A stretch of DNA of 64,000 bases from Amycolatopsis rifamycinica (GTDB taxonomy: Bacteria > Actinomycetota > Actinomycetes > Mycobacteriales > Pseudonocardiaceae), in contig NZ_JMQI01000014.1 in assembly GCF_000695625.1 (NCBI RefSeq), positions 124,001 to 188,000 of the forward strand, in the 5' to 3' direction. Under the pieces are notes generated by a model. It did not search any database. It was not told the origin of the DNA and saw only the letters and a list, made by a program, of their open reading frames with translations. How positions within the stretch are numbered: the stretch's first letter is position 1; each line of letters begins with the position of its first letter. A program made the position numbers and the translations under genes. Shown here one piece after another: positions 34,776 to 43,306 of the stretch.

Positions 34776-35732
34776 ATGGTGCGGAGCGTGGACGAATCGG
34801 AGGACCGGGAACCGGCACTGGTGCAGGCCAAGGCACTGGTGAAGCGCTTCGGCGAGTTCGAAGCCGTGCGCGGGATCGACGTCGAGGTGCGGCGCGGCGA
34901 GGCGTTCGGCTTCCTCGGCCCGAACGGCGCCGGCAAGTCGTCGACCATGCGGATGATCGCGTGCGTGTCGCCCCGCACCGACGGTGAGCTCCGCGTGCTG
35001 GGGCTGGACCCGGAGGTCGCCGGGCCGCGGATCCGCGCGCGCCTCGGCGTGGTGCCGCAGCAGGACAACCTGGACGTCGAGCTGACGGTCCGGGAGAACC
35101 TGCTGATCTACGGCCGCTACTTCGGCCTGTCGCGCGCGGCGGCGCGGCGGCAGGCGGCCGAGCTGCTGGAGTTCGCGCAGCTGAGTGACCGGGCCGACGA
35201 CAAGGTCGACTCGCTCTCGGGCGGCATGAAGCGGCGACTGACGATCGCGCGCTCGCTGGTCAACGACCCGGAGCTGCTGCTGCTCGACGAGCCGACGACG
35301 GGCCTCGACCCGCAGGCCCGCCACCTGCTGTGGGACCGGCTGTTCCGGCTCAAGGCCCAGGGCACGACGCTGATCGTCACGACGCACTACATGGACGAAG
35401 CCGAGCAGCTGTGCGACAGGCTGGTGGTGATGGACCACGGCCGCATCGCGGCGGAGGGCTCGCCCGCGGACCTGATCCGGCGGTATTCGACGCGCGAAGT
35501 CGTCGAGCTGCGGTTCGCGCCGGGGGAGCAGGTCGCGGCGGCCCAGCAGGTGGAAGGGCTGGCCGAGCGCGTGGAGGTGCTGCCGGACCGGGTGCTGCTC
35601 TACAGCGACACGGGCGAGGACACGCTGGAGCGCGCGCACGCCCGCGGGGTCCGGCCGCTGTCGAGCCTGGTCCGCCGCAGCTCGCTGGAGGACGTGTTCC
35701 TCCGGCTGACCGGCCGGACGCTGGTGGACTGA
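34776..35732 (+). CDS. ABC transporter ATP-binding protein (NodI/DrrA type)
   Basis: A 318-residue ATPase that powers export by an ABC-2 membrane partner. Walker A GPNGAGKSS, Q-loop VVPQQDNLDVELT, signature LSGGMKRR, Walker B LLLLDEPTTGLD and H-loop TTHYMDEAEQLCD are all intact. The C-terminal tail (LRFAPGEQVAAAQQVEG) is the NodI/DrrA regulatory extension. Start taken at ATG 34776; a TTG upstream and a GTG at 34788 are alternatives. The stop shares one base with the next gene (TGATG), so the three-gene exporter is translationally coupled. Confidence 0.94.
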   Translation: MVRSVDESEDREPALVQAKALVKRFGEFEAVRGIDVEVRRGEAFGFLGPNGAGKSSTMRMIACVSPRTDGELRVLGLDPEVAGPRIRARLGVVPQQDNLDVELTVRENLLIYGRYFGLSRAAARRQAAELLEFAQLSDRADDKVDSLSGGMKRRLTIARSLVNDPELLLLDEPTTGLDPQARHLLWDRLFRLKAQGTTLIVTTHYMDEAEQLCDRLVVMDHGRIAAEGSPADLIRRYSTREVVELRFAPGEQVAAAQQVEGLAERVEVLPDRVLLYSDTGEDTLERAHARGVRPLSSLVRRSSLEDVFLRLTGRTLVD

Positions 35733-36535
35733 TGGCGACGATCTCGACCGGCCGGGTGGTCGGCAAGTGGCACGGCGCCTGGCTGCTGGTCGAGGGGCGC
35801 TGGACCTGGTACCGCCGCCACTGGCTGTCCACTTTGTACTCCACCGGCCTGCAGCCGGTGCTCTTCCTGGCCGCGATGGGGCTCGGGTTCGGCTCGCAGG
35901 TGCGGCCGGGCGAGGTCACCGGCGGCTTGTCGTACCTGCAGTACATCGCCCCCGCGCTGCTGGCCGCCGGGGCCGCGCAGCAGGCGTTCGGCGAATCGAG
36001 CTACCCCGTCCTGTCCGGGTTCAAGTGGCAGAAGGAGTACCTCGCCGTCACGGCCACGCCGGTGTCGCCGGGCCAGGTGTTCGGCGGGCACCTCATCTGG
36101 TCGGCCCTGCGGCTGACGCTGGCGGGCGCGATCTACGCGTTCGTCGCGCTGTTCTTCGGCGCGTGGACCGGGCCGGGCGTGCTGACGGCGATCCTCGCCG
36201 GCACCGTCACCGGGCTCGCCTGCACCACGCCGATGGCCGCGCTCGCCGCGCGGACCTTCGACGAAGGCCAGCGGTTCGGGCTGATCTTCCGGTTCGTCGT
36301 GATACCGATGACGTTGTTCTCCGGCACGTTCTTCCCGATCTCCCAGCTGCCGGGCGCGATCCGGTGGCTGGCCTGGCTCTCGCCGCTGTGGCACGGCACG
36401 CAGCTGGCCCGCGGCGTGAGCATCGGCGGCGTCGGTGGCTGGGCGATGCTCGGTCACCTCGCCGTGCTGGCGGCCTTGTTCGCGGCCGGGTGGGTGCTCG
36501 CGCACCGGGCCTTCTACCGGAGGCTGGTGGTCTGA
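35732..36535 (+). CDS. ABC-2 type permease
   Basis: A 267-residue inner-membrane protein with about six transmembrane helices, starting WHGAWLLVEGRWTWYRRHW (cytoplasmic N-terminus) and containing the ABC-2/NodJ pattern GTFFPISQLPGAIRWLAWLSPLWHGTQLARG. Its ATG overlaps the ATPase stop and its stop overlaps the next permease start, so it forms one half of a heterodimeric exporter channel. Substrate unknown; NodIJ/DrrAB relatives export glycolipids, polysaccharide precursors or antibiotics. Confidence 0.92.
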   Translation: MATISTGRVVGKWHGAWLLVEGRWTWYRRHWLSTLYSTGLQPVLFLAAMGLGFGSQVRPGEVTGGLSYLQYIAPALLAAGAAQQAFGESSYPVLSGFKWQKEYLAVTATPVSPGQVFGGHLIWSALRLTLAGAIYAFVALFFGAWTGPGVLTAILAGTVTGLACTTPMAALAARTFDEGQRFGLIFRFVVIPMTLFSGTFFPISQLPGAIRWLAWLSPLWHGTQLARGVSIGGVGGWAMLGHLAVLAALFAAGWVLAHRAFYRRLVV

Positions 36536-37356
36536 TGACGGCCGTCGAAACCCGCGCCGGGTTGTTCCTGCGCATCCTGCCGCCGGGCCTGTACGCCGGC
36601 CGCGCCCGCACGCTCGTCGAGCGCTCGGTCATGGTCTACCGCGGCAGCTTGCTGATCTTCCTGTCCGGCGCCGTCGAACCGTTCCTGTACCTGCTGGCGT
36701 TCCAGCTGGGGTTCGGCAAGCTGGTCACCGAGGTGACGGGCCCGGACGGGCACCCGATGAGCTACGTCGCCTTCGTCGCGCCGGCGCTGCTGGCGACGTC
36801 GGCGATGAACGGCGCCGTGTTCGAATCGACGTACAACCTGTTCTTCAAGCTGCGCTACGCGAAGCTGTACGACGCGATGCTGGCCACCCCGATCGGCCCG
36901 CTGGACGTGGCGCTGGGCGAGATCGGCTGGGCGATCACCCGCGGCGGCATCTACGCGGTGGCGTTCCTCGCGATCGCGGCGGCGATGGGCCTGCTGGCGT
37001 CGTGGTGGGCCCTGCTGATGGTCCCGGCGGCGCTCCTGGTCGGCCTGGCGTTCTCGGCGATCGGCATGGCGCTGGTGACGTTCCTGCGGTCGACGGCCCA
37101 GTTCGACTACATCCAGCTGGGCCTGACCCCGATGTTCCTCTTCGCGACGACGTTCTACCCGCTGTCGGTGTACCCGGAGCCCCTGCAGTGGGTGGTCCGC
37201 TGCCTCCCGCTCTACCACGCGATCGAGCTGATGCGCGGCCTGGCGACCGGCCTGCTGTCCGGCGGCATGCTGATCAACCTGGCCTACCTGCTCCTCCTCG
37301 GCGCGGTGGGCCTCTGGGCCTCAACCCGCCGCATCGCGAAACTCCTCCTAACGTGA
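36535..37356 (+). CDS. ABC-2 type permease, second subunit
   Basis: A 273-residue membrane protein homologous to its upstream neighbour, with six helices and the matching motif FATTFYPLSVYPEPLQWVVRCLPLYHAIELMRG. It probably pairs with the first permease and the ATPase. The stop at 37354-37356 runs directly into a 21-bp-period repeat array. No regulator gene is adjacent. Confidence 0.92.
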   Translation: MTAVETRAGLFLRILPPGLYAGRARTLVERSVMVYRGSLLIFLSGAVEPFLYLLAFQLGFGKLVTEVTGPDGHPMSYVAFVAPALLATSAMNGAVFESTYNLFFKLRYAKLYDAMLATPIGPLDVALGEIGWAITRGGIYAVAFLAIAAAMGLLASWWALLMVPAALLVGLAFSAIGMALVTFLRSTAQFDYIQLGLTPMFLFATTFYPLSVYPEPLQWVVRCLPLYHAIELMRGLATGLLSGGMLINLAYLLLLGAVGLWASTRRIAKLLLT

Positions 37357-37462
37357 CGTGTCGTCCCCCCAATCACGCGTGATGCCCACCCAATCACGCG
37401 TGATGCCCGCCTGATCACACGTGATGCCCGTCCGATCACGCGAGATCCGGCCCGATCACGCC
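37357..37462. repeat. 21-bp-period repeat array, type B
   Basis: Begins with a type-A-like half unit (CGTGTCGTCC, 37357-37366), followed by type B units at 37371, 37392 and 37413 (consensus AATCACGCGTGATGCCC plus four bases; exactly 21 bases each), one of 20 bases at 37434 and a truncated one at 37454. The core ATCACGCGTGAT is a perfect 12-bp palindrome. All units face the same way. It lies between converging genes with stops at 37356 and 37493. Confidence 0.9.
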
Positions 37463-37492
37463 AGGCCCGGCATCGCGCACGGGCCGCCGGGG

Positions 37493-38911
37493 TCAGCGGG
37501 CCTGCTCGGGCGGCCCGGCCGGCACCCCGGCAGGCGCCGGGACGTGCACCATCCCGTGCCCGTAGAACCCGTTGAACCCCTCGTACCCGGCGCAGTAGGC
37601 GTCCTGGAGCCCGTCGCCGGTGAGGTCGTAGTCGGCCGGGCACGGCATCGGCGTCGCCTGCGTCTGCAACGTGCGCCGCAGCTGCCGGGGCCGGGCGTCC
37701 GGCTCCGCCGACGCCAGCAGCGCCAGTACCCCGGTGACGTGCGGGGCCGCCATCGACGTTCCACACAGCGGCGCGTACCCGCCCGGCACCGTCGACAGCA
37801 CGCACTCGCCCGTCTCCCCGCCCGGTGCCGTGACGTCGATCACGCCCAGCCCGTACGAGCTGTACCCCGCCTTCACCCGGTTCGCGCCGACGGCCGACAC
37901 CGCGACGACGTCCCGCAGCCCGGCCGGCAGCGCTTCGCACCCGCCGCCCGCGCCCCGCGCCCCCGAACGCGCCGACGGCGTGAGGTCCACCGCTTCGTTG
38001 GTGGCCGCCGCGACGTTCACCGTGCCCGCCGAGGTGCTGTACTCGACCGCGCGGGCCAGCACCTCGTGCACCACGCCGCGGTCGTTGCCGCGGATGCACG
38101 ACAGCGTCCACGGGTTGACGAAGAAGCTGCTGTTCGTCACCCGCATGTGCCGTGAGGCAGCCCACATCAGGCCGCAGATCACGGCCTCCGGGTCGGCGTA
38201 GCCCCGGTCGTCGATCACCTTCACCGATGCCACACGCACCCCGGGCGCCACACCCGTCACGCCGCGCCCGTCGTCGGCCGCCGCGATGATCCCCGCCACG
38301 TGCGTGCCGTGCACCGACGTCGTCGGCGCCCACGCCGACCGCGACCGGTCGGGGGCGCCGGTCAGGCAGCCGGCGGAGTCGTCGCGGTCGAGGGCGTCGC
38401 TCAGGTCCGGGTGGTCCGGGTCGATGCCGGAGTCGAGCACGCCGACGACCACGTCACGGCGGCCGGCCGCGCCGCTCCGGGCGTCGATCATCCGCATGTC
38501 CCACTGCCTCGGGCCCAGGTCCTCGGTGGGCACGCGAGCGGGGTCGGTCGCGGGCAGCGTGGCCCGCGCGGGCTGCGGCTTGACGTCGGCGGCGCGCTGC
38601 GTGGCCAGCCGCTCGGCCTGCGCGCTGAAGGCCCGGTCGAGCCCGATCCGGTCGCCGAACGCCGGGTCGCCCGAGGTGGCGACCGCGACGCCGATCTGCG
38701 GGTAGTAGACGGTGGTGGCGCCGCAGGCACCGGCGATCTCCGCGCGGGCGGCGGTCTCGGCGGTGCCGCGCTCGAAGGTGACGACGTAGCGGAGGGCCCG
38801 GCCGTGGGCGCAGCCGGACTCGCCTGCCGCCGCGGGACCGGGGGTGACGCAGCCCGAAAGCACCAGGACGGTGCACACGGCCGCCCGCAGCGGCCGCGCC
38901 AGCAGGGACAC
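37493..38911 (-). CDS. S8 family serine peptidase, secreted lipoprotein
   Basis: A 472-residue subtilisin-like protease. The N-terminus MSLLARPLRAAVCTVLVLSGC carries a lipobox (LSGC, Cys21), so it should be anchored outside the membrane as a lipoprotein. A propeptide-like region (ALRYVVTFERGTAETAARAE) precedes the catalytic triad: Asp in VVVGVLDSGIDPDHPD, His in VHGTHVAGIIAA, Ser in CGTSMAAPHVTGVLALL. Eight or so cysteines suggest disulfides. GTG 38911 has GGAGGT at ideal spacing and is preferred to an upstream frame extension. No ESX genes are nearby, so a mycosin role is unlikely. Confidence 0.92.
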   Translation of the reverse strand: MSLLARPLRAAVCTVLVLSGCVTPGPAAAGESGCAHGRALRYVVTFERGTAETAARAEIAGACGATTVYYPQIGVAVATSGDPAFGDRIGLDRAFSAQAERLATQRAADVKPQPARATLPATDPARVPTEDLGPRQWDMRMIDARSGAAGRRDVVVGVLDSGIDPDHPDLSDALDRDDSAGCLTGAPDRSRSAWAPTTSVHGTHVAGIIAAADDGRGVTGVAPGVRVASVKVIDDRGYADPEAVICGLMWAASRHMRVTNSSFFVNPWTLSCIRGNDRGVVHEVLARAVEYSTSAGTVNVAAATNEAVDLTPSARSGARGAGGGCEALPAGLRDVVAVSAVGANRVKAGYSSYGLGVIDVTAPGGETGECVLSTVPGGYAPLCGTSMAAPHVTGVLALLASAEPDARPRQLRRTLQTQATPMPCPADYDLTGDGLQDAYCAGYEGFNGFYGHGMVHVPAPAGVPAGPPEQAR

Positions 38912-39063
38912 CGGACCTCCCACCGGATGCAGGAACCGCGGGTGGCCGGCGCGCGAGATCCCGGTCACCCCGAGCCGCACCGTAACCACCGCGTGCCCGG
39001 CGGACAAGCGCTGCGGCGAAGTTCCCCCGGCCGTGGGGTGCGCGGCGACCGGTTCGGCACGCC

Positions 39064-39462
39064 CGGGTGCCTGCGGGAGGTACCGAGTACACCGGAGTGG
39101 TCACCCGGTGTGGGATACTCGGGGTGGCCGCTGGGCCGCGGGGCGCACGTGAGAGGTGCTGCCTGTGGCGTTGTGGCCCGGTGATGTGCATGAACAGCGT
39201 GACGCGCGTCGCCGCCCGCGAACCGGGCGGCTGGACGACGTGGCAGGCGGCCCGGGGGCCGCGAAAGCCTGGCCAGGCACGCCGCCGAGCAGACCTTTGG
39301 CCGGGTTGCGCCCCACCGGAAGCGGTGGTGCGGCGCCCGGTTGTCGGGCAAGGATTCCCGCCGCTGGTGACCACCACGGCGGAACGAACAGAAAGGGGCC
39401 CCTGCGCGGCCGCGTCCCTGCCGGTGCGAACCGGCAGACGCGCCCGGGGGCGGAGGAGACAC
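39064..39462 (+). promoter_or_regulatory. structured 5' leader of the RNase E/G gene
   Basis: The 551-base gap between the protease start and the rne start holds no convincing gene. In its last 400 bases three perfect hairpins can be drawn: CCACCG-GAAG-CGGTGG (39313-39328), GCCCG-GTTGT-CGGGC (39335-39349), and CTGCCGGT-GCGA-ACCGGCAG (39418-39437) with a GNRA loop 25 bases before the ATG. A possible -10 (GATACT) lies near 39113. A structured leader would fit autoregulation of RNase E by cleavage of its own message, as known in E. coli; here this is inference. The remaining part (38912-39063) shows nothing recognisable. Confidence 0.45.
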
Positions 39463-42417
39463 ATGTCGAACGCGGAAACACCCGCCGAGCAGACCGGCGG
39501 GAATCCCGCCACACCCACGGGCGGCCCGCTGGCCGACCTGCCCGCCCGGATCCGGGTCCACGCGCTGGCCAAGCTGTTGGAGTCGCACAGCCGGGACGTC
39601 CTCGCGAAGCTCGCCGAGCTGGGCGAAAGCGTGCGCAGCGCGCAGTCGAGCGTGACCAGGGAAGTGGCGCTCAAGGTGGCCGAGGCGTTCGCGCCCGGTG
39701 AGACCGAAGACACGCCGGCCGAGCCGGCGGCCCAGGAAGAAGCCCCGAAGCCCGCCGAGACCCGGCCGCCGGTGCCCGAGGTCCCGGAAGTGCCGGTCGC
39801 CGAGGCCGAGAAGCCGCGGCCGCGCCAGAAGACCCGCGCGCACCTGCCGGTGTTCGCCGCGCCGTCGCCGGTCTTCCTGCCGCCGGAGCCCGCCGAGCCC
39901 GCGGTCAAGCCGGCCCGCAAGCCCGCCGACCCGTTCGCGGAGCCGCCGTCGCGGCCCGAGCCCGAGGTGGCCGAGGAAGAAGACACCGAAGACACCACGC
40001 CGGGCATCGACACCGGTGCCGACGAAGACGACGACGCCGGCAGCCGCCGTCGTCGCCGCCGGGGCCGTCGCGGCCGTGGCCGGGGCAAGGGCGCCGAGGG
40101 CGGCGACGACATCGCCGAAGCCGACGACGACCAGGCCGAGGAGCAGCCGCGCCGCAAGGGCCGCAACGGCGACGAAAAGCCCGAAGCGGATACCGAAGAG
40201 GCCGAGGACGCCGCTGAGTCGGCTTCGGAGTCCGAAAGCGACGCCGACGAGGGCGAAGGCGGCACCCGCCGTCGACGCCGCCGTCGCCGCCGCAAGGGCT
40301 CGGACGGCGAAGACGCCGAGGCCACCGGCACCGACGACCCGCCGAACACGGTCACGCACGTCCGCCAGGCCAAGGCCGAGCCGGCCGAGCGCCCGGCGCG
40401 CGACGAGGTGCGCAGCGTCCGCGGGTCGACCCGCCTGGAAGCCAAGCGCCAGCGCCGCCGTGACGGCCGCGAGGCGGGCCGCCGCCGCGCCCCGATCCTG
40501 TCCGAGGCCGAGTTCCTGGCCCGGCGGGAGTCGGTCGAGCGCACGATGGTCGTCGCCGAGCACGGCGACTCCACCCAGATCGCGGTGCTGGAGGACGGCG
40601 TCCTCGTCGAGCACTTCGTGACGCAGTCGGGCTCCGGCTCGATCGTCGGCAACGTCTACCTCGGCCGCGTGCAGAACGTGCTGCCGAGCATGGAGGCCGC
40701 GTTCATCGACATCGGCCGCGGCCGCAACGCCGTGCTGTACGCCGGCGAGGTCGACTGGGACGCCGCCGGCCTGGAGGGCAAGGCCCGCAAGATCGAGCAG
40801 GCGCTCTCGACCGGCGACTCCGTGCTGGTCCAGGTCACGAAGGACCCGGTCGGGCACAAGGGCGCCCGGCTGACCACGCAGATCTCGCTGCCCGGCCGCT
40901 TCCTGGTGTACGTGCCCGCGGGCGGCGCCACCGGCATCTCCCGCAAGCTGCCGGAGAACGAGCGCCGCCGGCTCAAGGACATCCTCAAGCGGATCGTCCC
41001 GGAGGACGCGGGGGTCATCATCCGCACCGCCTCCGAGGGCATCGGCGAGGAGGAGCTCGGCCGCGACGTCGACCGCCTCAAGGCCCAGTGGGAAGTCATC
41101 AAGGAGAAGGCCGCCGCCGGTTCCGGCAAGAAGGGCGGCGCGCCGACCATGCTCTACGAAGAGCCGGACCTGCTGGTCAAGGTCGTGCGTGACCTCTTCA
41201 CCGAGGACTTCACGAAGCTGGAGATCCAGGGCAACCGGTCCTGGGAGACCATCAACGACTACGTCCGGCACGTCGCGCCGGAGCTGACCGAGCGCCTCAA
41301 GCGCTACACCGGCACCGGCGACGCGTTCGCCGACCACCGGATCGACGAGCAGATCACCAAGGCGCTCGACCGGAAGGTCTGGCTGCCCAGCGGCGGTTAC
41401 CTGGTCATCGACCGCACCGAGGCGATGACGGTGATCGACGTCAACACCGGCAAGTTCACCGGATCGGGTGGCAACCTCGAGGAGACGGTGACCCGCAACA
41501 ACCTGGAGTCGGCGGAGGAGATCGTCCGCCAGCTCCGGCTGCGGGACATCGGCGGCATCATCGTCATCGACTTCATCGACATGGTGCTCGAGTCCAACCG
41601 CGAGCTGGTGCTGCGCCGCCTCACCGAGTGCCTCGGCCGCGACCGCACGCGTCACCAGGTCGCCGAGGTCACCTCGCTCGGCCTGGTGCAGATGACCCGC
41701 AAGAAGATCGGCACCGGCCTGCTGGAGGCGTTCTCGGCGCCGTGCGAACACTGCAAGGGCCGGGGCGTGGTCGTCTCGACCGAGCTGCAGCGCACGGCGA
41801 ACAACTCGTCCTCGCACGGGGGCGGGAACGCCAACGGCGGTAACGGCGGCAACGGCGGCGGGGAGAAGAGCTCCCGCCGGTCGCGGGGCCGCGGCAAGGG
41901 CGAGGAGGCCGCCAAGGAGCAGGCCGAAGCCGCCGCCAAGGCCGAGGTGCACGCGGTTCCGCCGCCCGAGCGGCGGGAGTCGATCGCGTCCGCGGTGGCG
42001 GCGGTGGCGAACGCCGCGAAGGCCGCCAAGGAGCACGACCACGGCGCCCTGAACGGCAACGGGCTCGCCCCGGAGCCGGCCAGGGAGGTCGCGGACGTCC
42101 CGGCGACCACGGAGGCGGACGAGACGCCGGTGGCGGCCGAGCCGCCCGCCGAGCCCGCCCAGGAGGTCGCCGGCACCCCGGTGACCACCGAGTCGGACGA
42201 GACGCCGGTGCCGCAGGACGAGGAGCCCGAGATCGAGCGGTCCCCGGCGCCGGAACCGGCCGAGGAGCCGGTCACCGGGTCCGCGGCCGCCGAGCCGGTC
42301 GCCGAGCCCGAGGTCAGCGTGCCCGAACCGGCCGTGCGCTCCACCCGGCGCCGTCCGCGCCGGGCGGCGTCGCGGCCGGCGGGCCCGCCGGTGCACGCCT
42401 CCGACCAGAGCAAGTGA
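39463..42417 (+). CDS. rne: ribonuclease E/G
   Basis: Endoribonuclease central to mRNA decay and rRNA maturation; 984 residues. Order: an IF2-N-like helical domain (IRVHALAKLLESHSRDVLAKL, residues 20-60), a long acidic/arginine-rich disordered region (about 80-340), the S1 domain (GNVYLGRVQNVLPSMEAAF, near 395-430), the RNase H/DNase I-like catalytic core with VIDVNTGKF and IVIDFIDM (metal-binding Asp residues), the zinc-link CEHCKGRG near 765, and a second low-complexity tail rich in Glu, Pro and Ala. ATG 39463 follows GGAGGAG. The S1-core order is the usual one; long disordered flanks are normal in actinobacteria. Confidence 0.96.
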   Translation: MSNAETPAEQTGGNPATPTGGPLADLPARIRVHALAKLLESHSRDVLAKLAELGESVRSAQSSVTREVALKVAEAFAPGETEDTPAEPAAQEEAPKPAETRPPVPEVPEVPVAEAEKPRPRQKTRAHLPVFAAPSPVFLPPEPAEPAVKPARKPADPFAEPPSRPEPEVAEEEDTEDTTPGIDTGADEDDDAGSRRRRRRGRRGRGRGKGAEGGDDIAEADDDQAEEQPRRKGRNGDEKPEADTEEAEDAAESASESESDADEGEGGTRRRRRRRRRKGSDGEDAEATGTDDPPNTVTHVRQAKAEPAERPARDEVRSVRGSTRLEAKRQRRRDGREAGRRRAPILSEAEFLARRESVERTMVVAEHGDSTQIAVLEDGVLVEHFVTQSGSGSIVGNVYLGRVQNVLPSMEAAFIDIGRGRNAVLYAGEVDWDAAGLEGKARKIEQALSTGDSVLVQVTKDPVGHKGARLTTQISLPGRFLVYVPAGGATGISRKLPENERRRLKDILKRIVPEDAGVIIRTASEGIGEEELGRDVDRLKAQWEVIKEKAAAGSGKKGGAPTMLYEEPDLLVKVVRDLFTEDFTKLEIQGNRSWETINDYVRHVAPELTERLKRYTGTGDAFADHRIDEQITKALDRKVWLPSGGYLVIDRTEAMTVIDVNTGKFTGSGGNLEETVTRNNLESAEEIVRQLRLRDIGGIIVIDFIDMVLESNRELVLRRLTECLGRDRTRHQVAEVTSLGLVQMTRKKIGTGLLEAFSAPCEHCKGRGVVVSTELQRTANNSSSHGGGNANGGNGGNGGGEKSSRRSRGRGKGEEAAKEQAEAAAKAEVHAVPPPERRESIASAVAAVANAAKAAKEHDHGALNGNGLAPEPAREVADVPATTEADETPVAAEPPAEPAQEVAGTPVTTESDETPVPQDEEPEIERSPAPEPAEEPVTGSAAAEPVAEPEVSVPEPAVRSTRRRPRRAASRPAGPPVHASDQSK

Positions 42418-42430
42418 ACGACTAGGGGGA

Positions 42431-42452
42431 CCCCGGTGGTAACGCACCGGGG
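42431..42452 (+). terminator. hairpin after rne
   Basis: CCCCGGTG and CACCGGGG form a perfect 8-bp stem around GTAACG, 13 bases past the rne stop. No T-tract follows. The remaining 130 bases up to rplU have a second hairpin (CCTGC...GCAGG near 42478-42494) and probably hold the rplU promoter and leader. Confidence 0.6.
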
Positions 42453-42582
42453 CACCCCACGTAACCTGTAGTACGGCCTGCCACCAGAGCAGGTCGCCTG
42501 CGCGAGTCCAGGACCGCCGTTCCATCAGGTGGGCCGATCGCGCGGAGCCCCCACCCATTGTCGAGTAATGCAGGAGACTTCC

Positions 42583-42897
42583 GTGTCGGCGTACGCGATC
42601 GTCAAAACCGGCGGCAAGCAGTACAAGGTGGCCGTCGGCGACGTCGTCGAGGTCGAGAAGCTCGAGGGCAAGCCGGGCACCGAGCACATCCTCCCCGCCG
42701 TTCTGTACGTCGACGGTGGCGAGGTCACCACGGACGCCGACGCGCTGGCGAAGGTCTCGGTCACCGGCAAGGTCGTCGAGCAGACCAAGGGCCCGAAGAT
42801 CCGGATCCACAAGTTCAAGAACAAGACGGGCTACCACAAGCGCCAGGGTCACCGGCAGAAGCTGACCCGCGTCGAGGTCACCGCCATCTCCCTGTAA
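42583..42897 (+). CDS. rplU: 50S ribosomal protein L21
   Basis: Large-subunit protein of 104 residues, the normal size. [20 protein letters not shown] is the standard N-terminus and [13 protein letters not shown] [21 protein letters not shown] the RNA-binding C-terminal part. GTG 42583 has AGGAG six bases upstream; an ATG two codons earlier in frame is less well placed. First gene of rplU-rpmA-obgE-proB, an order conserved in most bacteria. Confidence 0.97.
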   Translation: MSAYAIVKTGGKQYKVAVGDVVEVEKLEGKPGTEHILPAVLYVDGGEVTTDADALAKVSVTGKVVEQTKGPKIRIHKFKNKTGYHKRQGHRQKLTRVEVTAISL

Positions 42898-42939
42898 GGG
42901 TTTCTCCGGATCTTCGTTCTTCAGAAAGAGGACTGAGCT

Positions 42940-43197
42940 ATGGCTCACAAGAAGGGTGCGTCCAGCTCCCGCAACGGTCGTGACTCGAACGCGCAGCGCC
43001 TCGGCGTCAAGCGCTTCGGCGGCCAGGAAGTCAACGCCGGCGAGATCCTCATCCGCCAGCGCGGCACCAAGTTCCACCCCGGCGTGAACGTCGGCCGTGG
43101 CGGCGACGACACGCTGTTCGCCCTGGCGGCCGGTTCGGTCCAGTTCGGCGAGAAGCGTGGCCGCAAGACGGTCAACATCGTGCCGGTCGAAGCCTGA
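42940..43197 (+). CDS. rpmA: 50S ribosomal protein L27
   Basis: Large-subunit protein of 85 residues whose N-terminal tail reaches the peptidyl-transferase centre. [20 protein letters not shown] is the classical start, without the extra cleavable N-terminus seen in Firmicutes. Lies 42 bases after rplU with AGAAAGAGG upstream of the ATG. A strong intrinsic terminator follows before obgE. Confidence 0.98.
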   Translation: MAHKKGASSSRNGRDSNAQRLGVKRFGGQEVNAGEILIRQRGTKFHPGVNVGRGGDDTLFALAAGSVQFGEKRGRKTVNIVPVEA

Positions 43198-43223
43198 TTC
43201 CTGGCTTCGATCGAGACCTCTGA

Positions 43224-43275
43224 CGAGGGGTGGGGCCGGAATATCCGGTGCCACCCCTCGTTTGTTTTGTTCGTA
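43224..43275 (+). terminator. intrinsic terminator after rpmA
   Basis: CGAGGGGTGG pairs perfectly with CCACCCCTCG (10-bp stem) around an inner GCCGG-AATAT-CCGGT hairpin, followed by the T-rich tail TTTGTTTTGTT. This is the best Rho-independent terminator in the window. It lies 26 bases after the L27 stop and separates the ribosomal protein pair from obgE-proB, allowing separate expression levels. Confidence 0.88.
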
Positions 43276-43306
43276 CCTTTCGTTGAGTGTGAAGTGAGGC
43301 AAAGTC

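Noticed and set aside
37493..38911. Mycosin of a type VII secretion system
   Set aside because: Subtilisin fold and a lipoprotein signal, but no C-terminal membrane helix and no ESX genes nearby.
39067..39462. Upstream extension of the rne reading frame by 132 codons
   Set aside because: Trp/Cys/Arg-rich, not conserved-looking, and a strong GGAGGAG precedes the ATG at 39463.
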